The notes beneath the pieces are model-generated. The model ran no database searches and was not told where the DNA came from. It saw only the letters and a list, made by a program, of their open reading frames with translations. A program made the translations under genes and the position numbers. A DNA stretch of 64,000 nt, from NCBI RefSeq assembly GCF_000145035.1, contig NC_014387.1:2780001-2844000 (forward strand), written 5' to 3'. Below are positions 1 through 6,686 of this stretch, piece by piece (position 1 is the stretch's first letter; each line of letters opens with the position of its first letter). Origin of the DNA: Butyrivibrio proteoclasticus B316. Lineage in GTDB: Bacteria > Bacillota > Clostridia > Lachnospirales > Lachnospiraceae.

Positions 1-79
1 AAAATAGGATTGCAATAAGATTTTGCGCAATATTCTTATCATTTTCAAGCATTTACTAATCATAAATTGTTATGCCCAA

Positions 80-480
80 AGACGGCCCTTTTATCCACGC
101 AGTGTTATTGCCTGCTCGTCACTGACAAATGCAGATTTTCTTAGATGTTTCCGCATTTTTTCTTTTATTGATGCATGCTCAGCTAAACTTGCAGGACGGA
201 TAAGATATCTACTAAATGAAAATGACAAAGCTCGCAAAAGCGAGCGTATTAAAAAGAGAAGAACTCAATCTTTCAAGTAAACTTGAAGAAGTTGAGTTCT
301 TCTCTTTTTATAGATGCTACGCATCGTATGTCATTTTCATATTTTCAATACTTAACGCTCCGTCCTGCTTCAAACAAAGCTTCGCATGCATCGTAAAAAA
401 ATGCTATGGAAACATTAGAAAATCGCATTTGCCATCTCAGACTCGCATGCAACAACATCTGCTTGAAACCGGGCCGAGGA
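80..480. repeat. Large imperfect inverted repeat (two opposed copies of a ~190-bp element)
   Basis: The arms match over about 190 bp each when one is reverse-complemented. Matching blocks include AAATGC.GATTTTCT.A.TGTTTCC near 140-165 against 410-445, GATGCATGC near 171 against 387, GCAGGACGGA near 191 against its complement near 360, GAAAATGACA near 218 against 331, and an 18-bp block at 251-268 against 292-309. The centre is near 280. Between two conserved blocks each arm holds a small hairpin at the same place but with different sequence (gctcgcaaaagcgagc on the left, gatgctacgcatc on the right). No open reading frame in it looks like a real gene. It could be two convergent copies of a structured RNA, or a fold-back MITE-like element; the sequence alone does not decide. 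Confidence 0.7.
251..309. terminator. Long hairpin at the centre of the inverted repeat, possible bidirectional terminator
   Basis: Arms aaaaagagaagaactcaa (251-268) and ttgagttcttctcttttt (292-309) pair perfectly over 18 bp, with a weaker inner stem caagt/acttg around the loop. An A-run on one side and a T-run on the other make it usable as a terminator on both strands. No protein gene is close enough to own it, so it may end transcripts coming from the two repeat arms. Confidence 0.55.
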
Positions 481-652
481 TGTGAGTACTTTGAGCCATA
501 GAATAGACGGCTGAATATGTAAATCCATGAAATCCCGGCAGGAGTGGCAAAAAAATGCCTCTTGCGTAAGCGAAAGGGCCTTCAGGCGGATTGGGCGCGG
601 AGTGAATACTCTGCGAATAGTAACAGCATGTTATCTGAATATGCTTTTGGGA
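481..652. other. Non-coding stretch, possibly structured, nothing recognised
   Basis: No credible coding region. Short pairings are visible (ccggg near 470 with cccgg near 538, ggcaaaaaaatgcc near 547-560, gcgtaagc near 564), so a structured RNA is conceivable, but it resembles no riboswitch or RNA family that I can name. Confidence 0.3.
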
Positions 653-682
653 TTGACAAAGCTAACAGGTGGTTGTTATAAT
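653..682 (+). promoter_or_regulatory. Sigma-A-type promoter for tRNA-Thr
   Basis: TTGACA at 653-658 and TATAAT at 677-682 are both perfect consensus hexamers, separated by 18 bp. The predicted start point is about 20 bases before the mature tRNA. Confidence 0.85.
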
Positions 683-708
683 ATCGTTTGTGACTCCAAG
701 GAGTTCAA

Positions 709-781
709 GCTGTTGTAGCACAGTCGGTAGTGCGTCGCATTGGTAGTGCGGAGGTCACGAGTTCGATTCTCGTCAGCAGCT
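709..781 (+). tRNA. tRNA-Thr (anticodon GGT)
   Basis: The cloverleaf can be drawn by hand. Acceptor GCTGTTG pairs with CAGCAGC (one G-U), D stem GCAC/GTGC, anticodon stem TCGCA/TGCGG with loop TTGGTAG giving anticodon GGT, and T arm ACGAG-TTCGATT-CTCGT. No CCA is encoded. It has its own promoter and terminator. Its 3' half is repeated in decayed form at 4761-4790, which suggests it has served as an integration site. Confidence 0.95.
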
Positions 782-783
782 TT

Positions 784-818
784 GCCCTAAACCGTTTGGT
801 TTGGGGCTTTTCTTTTTT
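784..818 (+). terminator. Rho-independent terminator of tRNA-Thr
   Basis: gccctaaacc (784-793) pairs with ggtttggggc (798-807) over 10 bp around loop gttt and is followed by a T-rich tract. The right half, ggtttggggctttt, recurs exactly at 4805-4818. Confidence 0.9.
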
Positions 819-986
819 GTTATTCTCAATTTCCCGTTTTCACAAAAAACCTACCAATTTTATAAAATCCCAAATTGAATCTACTTTCAGGAGTCTTTTA
901 CTTTCTGTGCATCACCACCTATGATAGTATTAATCAGGCAAGGATAAGTTTATAGCAGTGCTATAGAACAGAGAGATATTGAAAAT

Positions 987-2957
987 ATGAACGAAAAAAT
1001 CAAATTGACAGAAATACCTGAACTGACAGCCATAGTTGATAATGAAGAAAACAAAAAAGAAGGTATCAATGTATCATCGTTATTCGTTAACTCTTCCAAG
1101 GTTATAAACTGGAAATGTGAAAAGGAGCATAGTTTCAAAGAAAAGGTAAGCCTGATGTACAGAAGGAAGCATAAGTGTTTCTATTGTACTGGTAGGCAAG
1201 TGTTGTCAGGCGAGAATGATCTAAAGACTCTATATCCTGAACTTGCAGCAGAATTTGATATAGAAAAAAACAATATAACACCTGATAAAATATCTCCTAA
1301 AGACACTGGTCTTTACTGGTGGACATGTAAAAATAGTCATCCAAGTTTTCAACAAAGTGTTGAGCATCGTGTAAGTAGGAATACAATCTGTCCTTATTGT
1401 ACTGGAAGAAAAATCATTAGTGGTAAAAGCGATTTAGAAACACTTTTCCCTGAAATAGCAAAAGAATGGGATACATCAAAGAATAACGGAATTCTACCAA
1501 GTGAGGTATCTCCTTATTCTTACACTTCGTATAACTGGATATGTCCTAAAGGTCATTCATATAAGAAAAAGGTAATCAAGAGAACAAAGTTTCACAAGCC
1601 CATAGATTGCCCTAAGTGTGTAAAAGCTTACTCAACATCATTTCCAGAGCAAGCAATTTATTACTATGCGAAAAAATGCTTCCCCGATGCAATTAATAGA
1701 TATAAAGAGCCTTTTGAAAAGGGAATGGAATTAGATATTTACATACCAATGTATAGATTGGGAATTGAGTATGATGGAATCGCTTTTCATAATGACGAAG
1801 GTCAGCATGATCGTGAACGCAGAAAATACTTGGCATGTCAAGAAATGGGGATAAGGCTTGTTAGAATCAAGGAATCTAAGGACACTTGGGAAGATACAGC
1901 CGATGATATTTTCTATATTAAGAAGAGAATGAAAGATATAGAGCTTTCTGCGTTTCTAAGTTTTTTGTTTGGAAGCCTATTCTCCTTCAGTATGTATACA
2001 TTTAATACAGACAATAGTAAAGACGCATATTTGAACAGCCATTATGGCTTTCCGACAGATTTTGATATATCTAGAGACCGTCCTGAAATTCTAGAGTATT
2101 TAATAGATATTGACGACTCTTTCGGTTCTCAATATCCTGAATTAGCTTCTATGTGGTGCAAAGAAGCCAACGGACGGGTAACGCCTTTTATGTTCACATC
2201 AGGCTCTAACTTCATGGCAACTTGGGAATGCCCTAAATGCGGAAAAACTTGGAAGTCTCCTATATGTAGCATCGTTTCTAGAAAAGCTAAAAGCTGCAAA
2301 GAGTGCTCCATGAAAGCTAATGGACTAACTAATACAAGAGTAAAAACTCAAAAGAACGGAAGCCTTGCTGAAAAAAGTGGACTCCTACTACGACAATGGG
2401 ATTATAAAAAGAATGGAAATCTTTCTCCGTATGAGATTCCTTTAAATTATAGCTTTAAGGTTGCATGGAAGTGCGATAGATGTGGATATGAATGGTCTAG
2501 CTCACCAAACTCGAGAATGCAGTCAAACAAGAAAATATCTGACTGCCCTCATTGTACTGGAAGAGTTCCAATGTCAGGAGTCGATGATTTTGAGACTTTA
2601 TATCCTGAATTAGCAAAGGAATGGAATCATGATCTTAACAAAGTACTGCCATCTCAGATAAAACCATATTCAAACCATAAGTTTTATTGGAACTGCCCTA
2701 AAGGACATAAACCTTATGTCTCAACTTCAGGAAGCAGAATAAACGGACATGGTTGTCCTCTTTGCGCTCGAGCTATAGTTGGTGCGAAGAATTCGAAAAA
2801 AATAGGGCAATATGATGATAATGATACATTGATCAATACATATCAAAGTCTTCACGAAGCTGCAAGAGCACTGCAAGTAGTTCCAAATGCGATTTTCCAA
2901 GCCGTAAAAAGTGGACGAAAATCAAAAGGATTCTATTGGCGATATATTACAGATTAA
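987..2957 (+). CDS. Multi-zinc-ribbon protein with embedded nuclease-like domain and C-terminal NUMOD1-like module
   Basis: The 656-residue protein carries six CxxC/CxxH-type zinc ribbons (around residues 44-67, 114-138, 187-211, 415-440, 496-523 and 570-593). Each is joined to a repeated PELA.EWD-type segment, as in the 'probable zinc-ribbon' DUF4379 family. Between ribbons three and four, residues 218-315 look like a DUF559/Vsr-type nuclease fold: ELDIYIP, then GIEYDG.AFH, then RLVRIKE, with D250 and E261 as candidate metal ligands. Residues 606-653 (IGQYDDNDTLINTYQS... GFYWRY) resemble NUMOD1 modules of homing endonucleases. It sits just downstream of tRNA-Thr in a probable island and has its own terminator. 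A DNA-binding nuclease is likely; homing, defence or restriction roles remain open. Start ATG 987 has only a weak GAGAGA site. Confidence 0.75.
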   Translation: MNEKIKLTEIPELTAIVDNEENKKEGINVSSLFVNSSKVINWKCEKEHSFKEKVSLMYRRKHKCFYCTGRQVLSGENDLKTLYPELAAEFDIEKNNITPDKISPKDTGLYWWTCKNSHPSFQQSVEHRVSRNTICPYCTGRKIISGKSDLETLFPEIAKEWDTSKNNGILPSEVSPYSYTSYNWICPKGHSYKKKVIKRTKFHKPIDCPKCVKAYSTSFPEQAIYYYAKKCFPDAINRYKEPFEKGMELDIYIPMYRLGIEYDGIAFHNDEGQHDRERRKYLACQEMGIRLVRIKESKDTWEDTADDIFYIKKRMKDIELSAFLSFLFGSLFSFSMYTFNTDNSKDAYLNSHYGFPTDFDISRDRPEILEYLIDIDDSFGSQYPELASMWCKEANGRVTPFMFTSGSNFMATWECPKCGKTWKSPICSIVSRKAKSCKECSMKANGLTNTRVKTQKNGSLAEKSGLLLRQWDYKKNGNLSPYEIPLNYSFKVAWKCDRCGYEWSSSPNSRMQSNKKISDCPHCTGRVPMSGVDDFETLYPELAKEWNHDLNKVLPSQIKPYSNHKFYWNCPKGHKPYVSTSGSRINGHGCPLCARAIVGAKNSKKIGQYDDNDTLINTYQSLHEAARALQVVPNAIFQAVKSGRKSKGFYWRYITD

Positions 2958-2983
2958 AACATGTTAAAGGCTGTAGTGTAGAT

Positions 2984-3022
2984 AATAAGCAATATTATAG
3001 GGAGTGATATTGCTTATTTTTT
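2984..3022 (+). terminator. Terminator of the zinc-ribbon nuclease gene
   Basis: aataagcaatat (2984-2995) pairs with atattgcttatt (3007-3018) and runs into a T tract. It also separates this gene from the convergent potassium channel gene. Confidence 0.8.
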
Positions 3023-3038
3023 GCAAATGTCATAGGGC

Positions 3039-3773
3039 TTAATCATCGTCTTTTTCTATTGTTTTCGCTTCGTTTAAAGCATCTAAATATCCAGCTGTAA
3101 TAACTCCCGCAGGAAGAGCCACGATAGCGATTCCAAATATTGAAGATATCATGGTTATAATTCGACCCGCAGTTGTTATTGGATAAATGTCTCCATATCC
3201 TACAGTAGTCAGAGAGACTGTAGCCCAATATATGGCATCAAACAGCGTCTCGAAAGAATCTGCTTCAACATTGAATATCACCAATGCGGAAATCAGGATG
3301 TAGCATATAGCTAGAGTACAAACTGCCAAGAGCGCGCTTCTTGAGTTCTTAATTACCTTCGCAATAATTCTTATGCTCCTTGAATATCTGAAAGCCTTAA
3401 AGACTCTAAAAATCCTGAATGTTCTTACAATTCTAAAGAGCCTGAACAGCTTAAAACCAGGGTTTAAAACAGTTACAGTAGGCAGAATTGAGATAAGGTC
3501 AACTATAGCCCAAGGAGTAAAAGGATATTTAACAAAAGCTGTAGCAGAGCGCTCCTCCAGTTTATAATCAGCTGTAATAAACCTGAAAAAATAATCCACA
3601 ATAAACATCCCAGTAGTAATTACATCCATATAGCGAAAAACTGGATAAGACTTCTTAAAAGCAAGCGGAACTATACTTATAATAATTGCAAGTAACATCA
3701 ATGCATCATATATCGAACTCACTTTATCATCATTATTTGAAGTCTCTATTATCTCGAATAGCCTTCTTCTCAT
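3039..3773 (-). CDS. Voltage-gated-type potassium channel (six-TM ion transport protein)
   Basis: An integral membrane protein with the layout of a Kv-type subunit. S1-S3 are hydrophobic segments, S4 is an arginine-rich helix (FRLFRIVRTFRIFRVFKAFR), S5 follows, then the pore loop with selectivity filter TTVGYGD and S6. It should form a tetrameric K+ channel in the cytoplasmic membrane. I chose ATG 3773 (MRRRLFEI), which has a gctgagg site 12 bases upstream. An ATG at 3839 in frame would add 22 residues but has no ribosome site and overlaps the upstream gene by 28 bp. It is probably cotranscribed with the membrane protein upstream and lies inside the tRNA-Thr island. Confidence 0.85.
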   Translation of the reverse strand: MRRRLFEIIETSNNDDKVSSIYDALMLLAIIISIVPLAFKKSYPVFRYMDVITTGMFIVDYFFRFITADYKLEERSATAFVKYPFTPWAIVDLISILPTVTVLNPGFKLFRLFRIVRTFRIFRVFKAFRYSRSIRIIAKVIKNSRSALLAVCTLAICYILISALVIFNVEADSFETLFDAIYWATVSLTTVGYGDIYPITTAGRIITMISSIFGIAIVALPAGVITAGYLDALNEAKTIEKDDD

Positions 3774-3811
3774 TATGATATACCTCAGCCACCAACATTC
3801 ATCTATATTGC

Positions 3812-4366
3812 TTAATTGTCTTTGTTCCACTTTTGCCAATATTTTATTGATATATAAGATGCATATATCGAAATGAGCATACCTAAAGAATATAGAATAA
3901 CATTGAATATTCCTAACGATTTTACTCTATCCATTATTGCTACATCAACGTCTTGCCGATATATTATAGTATCATACCTTATATGATCATCTAGTTCTTC
4001 GTCCCAACAAGTAAAGCTAGCCTCCTGCCCAAAATACTCGTAGGAGTATGGTTCAACTTCGATAATCCTACCATCAGCAGGGGAAACAAAGCCCTCAACG
4101 TCATAAGACCCGTCTGTATCGACATTTATCAAAAGATTCCAATAAAGCACATTGTCATCGCTATCCTCAACTTTGACTAGTTTAGTAATATTCTTGCCTT
4201 GAGGAACGCTTGTAGATGCCGCCTCAAAAAATGAAAAGGCTATAAGAAACACAGCTATAAATGGAACCAATGTCATCCATTTATATTTGCCAACACGTTC
4301 GTCTTTAGGATAATCACCTATATTCCACAAGCATATTAGTAACGACAAAAAAGCTATTGCCTGCAT
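3812..4366 (-). CDS. Small membrane protein of unknown function (DUF3592-like layout)
   Basis: A 184-residue protein with an N-terminal hydrophobic segment (residues 1-16), a second helix (about 31-50), a soluble extracytoplasmic region of about 95 residues and a C-terminal helix (about 152-174). The layout recalls DUF3592-type proteins, but similarity is weak and no catalytic motif is visible. The start ATG 4366 has a strong AAGGAGAG site. It lies directly upstream of the potassium channel gene, so the two may act together. Function not recognised. Confidence 0.7.
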   Translation of the reverse strand: MQAIAFLSLLICLWNIGDYPKDERVGKYKWMTLVPFIAVFLIAFSFFEAASTSVPQGKNITKLVKVEDSDDNVLYWNLLINVDTDGSYDVEGFVSPADGRIIEVEPYSYEYFGQEASFTCWDEELDDHIRYDTIIYRQDVDVAIMDRVKSLGIFNVILYSLGMLISIYASYISIKYWQKWNKDN

Positions 4367-4760
4367 AATTTCTCTCCTTATAACACAGCAATTTCTCTTA
4401 TGAGCTTGAGTTAATAATTCTCAATAAGTCTCATTTATTGCCTCACCCGACTCCTTGAGTGCACAATATACACCATCACAACCTATGCTATGCTCGTCAT
4501 AATCATTCATAAAGGTGCAGACAAAACTGAACTCCACACATTTTGTAATATTTCTTTTTACCCTTCATACAATATTGAGCGCCTATCGTAGCTAACCATA
4601 ATTGTCACTTCTTATATTGTATCACTATTAACAAAATATACTCTAACAGAATCCAACAAGCTCCATTATATATGCTCACATGATCTGAGACACACAAATG
4701 CCAGCGTACTTCTGCCTCAGAATCAGGATATCAAATCAGTATCCAAGAAATTTGAGAGAT
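4367..4760. other. Non-coding right part of the tRNA-Thr island
   Basis: No gene with a ribosome site is seen. On the minus strand a 29-codon open stretch starting MNDYDEHSIG (about 4430-4520) looks protein-like but lacks a ribosome binding site and may be a decayed gene end. The promoter of the 4366 gene should be here but no strong hexamers stand out. Confidence 0.4.
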
Positions 4761-4820
4761 ATTGGTAGTGCAATTCCCATCAGAAGCTTTACTCCAGACC
4801 TTATGGTTTGGGGCTTTTTT
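4761..4820 (+). repeat. Decayed copy of the tRNA-Thr 3' half plus terminator (att-like repeat)
   Basis: attggtagtgc (4761-4771) is identical to 739-749 of the tRNA. attcccatcagaagcttt (4773-4790) matches 766-783 at 15 of 18 positions, with the intervening 16 bases of the tRNA missing. The following hairpin ends in ggtttggggctttt, identical to 798-811. This is what an attachment-site duplication or a tandem tRNA relic would leave. No integrase gene is seen between the two copies. Confidence 0.75.
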
Positions 4821-4840
4821 ATTTGATAAGGAAATCAAAC

Positions 4841-4883
4841 AAAAACTCTTAAACCTAGTCTCAAACTAGATTTAAGAGTTTTT
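4841..4883. terminator. Bidirectional terminator downstream of the DUF4364 gene
   Basis: aaaaactcttaaa (4841-4853) pairs with tttaagagttttt (4871-4883) over 13 bp, with an inner ctagt/actag stem. It starts a few bases after the DUF4364 stop codon. Confidence 0.85.
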
Positions 4884-4885
4884 AA

Positions 4886-5407
4886 TTAGTCCATCATAAG
4901 CTGGTTGATAAGATACTGATAAATATCTGCATTCTTCTCCTGCCACTTATCGCATATACTCTGGGCTATCTCCTCAGTAGGAACAGGAAGACTTATATCC
5001 ACAAGGTTCTGGCCATTCTCCTTGGCCACGAGTCTGACAGTGTACTCATTTTCTGCGGTCTTGTGATAATCACCCTGAATAGCAGTCTCATTTCTCAACT
5101 TCATGCTATTATCACGAAGATATTCATCGATCTGCTGTCTGATAGAAGGATTGATCCTGTTACCAAAATAATTAAGAGTTTCATCTCCCTCCTTGGTTAT
5201 TTCAAGGAAAGTCCTGTTGGCTACAGTTTTCTCGATAACAAGCTCAGACGAAGCAAGTTCGCTGAATACCTCCTGAAGCGTCAGGAAGGTCGTATATTCT
5301 TTTTCCAGTATAAAATCATAAATCTGCGACTTGCTAAGAGGTACCTCACAGCGTCTTAACATGTACAGAACAATCATTTTGTATAAGGTTAGGTATTGGG
5401 AACTCAA
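4886..5407 (-). CDS. DUF4364 family protein, winged-helix-like
   Basis: The protein opens SSQYLTLYKMIVLYMLRRCEVPLSKSQIYDFILEK as separate helices typical of a winged-helix N terminus, and the whole length (173 residues) fits the Firmicute DUF4364 family of unknown, probably DNA-binding, function. A GTG at 5425 in the same frame would place the AGGAGG sequence inside the gene. The real start is therefore most likely TTG at 5407, eight bases after AGGAGG. It ends at a strong terminator. The malic enzyme gene lies 46 bp upstream on the same strand, so the two may be cotranscribed. Confidence 0.8.
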   Translation of the reverse strand: MSSQYLTLYKMIVLYMLRRCEVPLSKSQIYDFILEKEYTTFLTLQEVFSELASSELVIEKTVANRTFLEITKEGDETLNYFGNRINPSIRQQIDEYLRDNSMKLRNETAIQGDYHKTAENEYTVRLVAKENGQNLVDISLPVPTEEIAQSICDKWQEKNADIYQYLINQLMMD

Positions 5408-5452
5408 AAGCTTTCCCTCCTTCACAATTCAAGTAATTCTATAGTTAATATA

Positions 5453-6616
5453 TTATTTACAGCTATCTAAAAAGCATTTCTTAACTGCTGCAGATACAGC
5501 ATCTGCACATCTTGGATCAAATGCAGCAGGAAGAATATTCACATCACTAAGCTCATCCTCAGGAACAAGGGCTGCAAGAGCATTAGCTGCAGCGAGCTTC
5601 ATTTCCTCTGTTATCTGTGTTGCTCCGCATTCAAGAGCTCCTCTGAATATTCCAGGGAATACCAGAACATTATTGACCTGATTAGGAAAATCACTTCTAC
5701 CTGTACCGATAACGCGAATTCCAGCTTCTTTGGCAAGATCAGGCATGATCTCCGGAACAGGATTTGCCATCGCAAACATTATAGCATCCTTGTTCATCTC
5801 CTGTGCCATTTCTTTGGTCACAATTCCCGGAGCTGAAACACCAACAAAGATATCTGCCCCCTTAAGAGCATCTGCAAGCTTGCCTGTCTTGCCTTCCTTG
5901 TTGGTAACATCCATCATCTTCTCCTGCATCCAGTTAAGATCAGGTGATGACTTACTGAGGATTCCGGATTTATCACACATTGTAACATTTTCAAAACCAT
6001 ATCTGAGAAGAAGCTTGGTTATAGCAATACCGGCACTTCCTGCGCCATTAACTACAACCTTGCAGTCCTCTTTTTTCTTGCCAACAACTTTAAGTGCATT
6101 GATAACACCTGCAAGAACTACAATAGCTGTGCCATGCTGATCATCATGAAAAACCGGAATATCAAGTTTCTCTTTGAGTCTTTCTTCTATTTCAAAACAT
6201 CTTGGAGCAGAAATGTCTTCAAGGTTAATGCCTCCAAAGCCCGGTGCCAGGTAGGTTACAGCCTTGATGATTTCCTCTGTATCCTGAGTATCAAGACAGA
6301 TAGGAACTGCATTGACTCCGCCAAATTCCTTGAAGAGAACAGCTTTACCTTCCATAACAGGCATAGCCGCATAAGGACCAATATTACCCAGTCCCAGAAC
6401 TGCGCTTCCATCAGAGACAACAGCAATTGTATTTGACTTGATCGTATATTTGTATGCAAGGTTCTTATCTTCAGCTATCAGTTTACAAGGCTCTGCAACC
6501 CCCGGTGTATAAGCTATAGCCAAATCTTCCTTGGATTTAACCTCTGCTTTGGATCTGATCTCAAGTTTCCCCTGCCACTCTTCATGCATCTGTAAGGCTT
6601 TCTCAGCGTTTGTCAT
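5453..6616 (-). CDS. NAD(P)-dependent malic enzyme, short bacterial type
   Basis: Catalyses oxidative decarboxylation of malate to pyruvate in the cytoplasm. The 387-residue length is that of the short form without a phosphotransacetylase domain. Visible motifs are AYTPGVAEP (35-43, catalytic Tyr36), EGKAVLFKEF (catalytic Lys91), HDDQHGTA (157-164, metal and malate binding) and the nucleotide-binding turn NGAGSAGIA (190-198). The start ATG is preceded by AAGAGGAG. Whether NAD or NADP is preferred cannot be told from the sequence by eye. Confidence 0.95.
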   Translation of the reverse strand: MTNAEKALQMHEEWQGKLEIRSKAEVKSKEDLAIAYTPGVAEPCKLIAEDKNLAYKYTIKSNTIAVVSDGSAVLGLGNIGPYAAMPVMEGKAVLFKEFGGVNAVPICLDTQDTEEIIKAVTYLAPGFGGINLEDISAPRCFEIEERLKEKLDIPVFHDDQHGTAIVVLAGVINALKVVGKKKEDCKVVVNGAGSAGIAITKLLLRYGFENVTMCDKSGILSKSSPDLNWMQEKMMDVTNKEGKTGKLADALKGADIFVGVSAPGIVTKEMAQEMNKDAIMFAMANPVPEIMPDLAKEAGIRVIGTGRSDFPNQVNNVLVFPGIFRGALECGATQITEEMKLAAANALAALVPEDELSDVNILPAAFDPRCADAVSAAVKKCFLDSCK

Positions 6617-6686
6617 ATCATTCTCCTCTTGAACATTTATTTCGAAATAGGTGATAGGTAAATGTCAATTCATAAATCATCTATTC

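Noticed and set aside
23..924. Several short open frames of 60-90 codons in the first 900 bases
   Set aside because: They overlap the inverted repeat and the tRNA, lack ribosome sites and have no protein-like composition.
4430..4560. Minus-strand short frame beginning MNDYDEHSIG as a gene
   Set aside because: Only about 29 codons from its first ATG, with no ribosome site; at best a decayed gene end.
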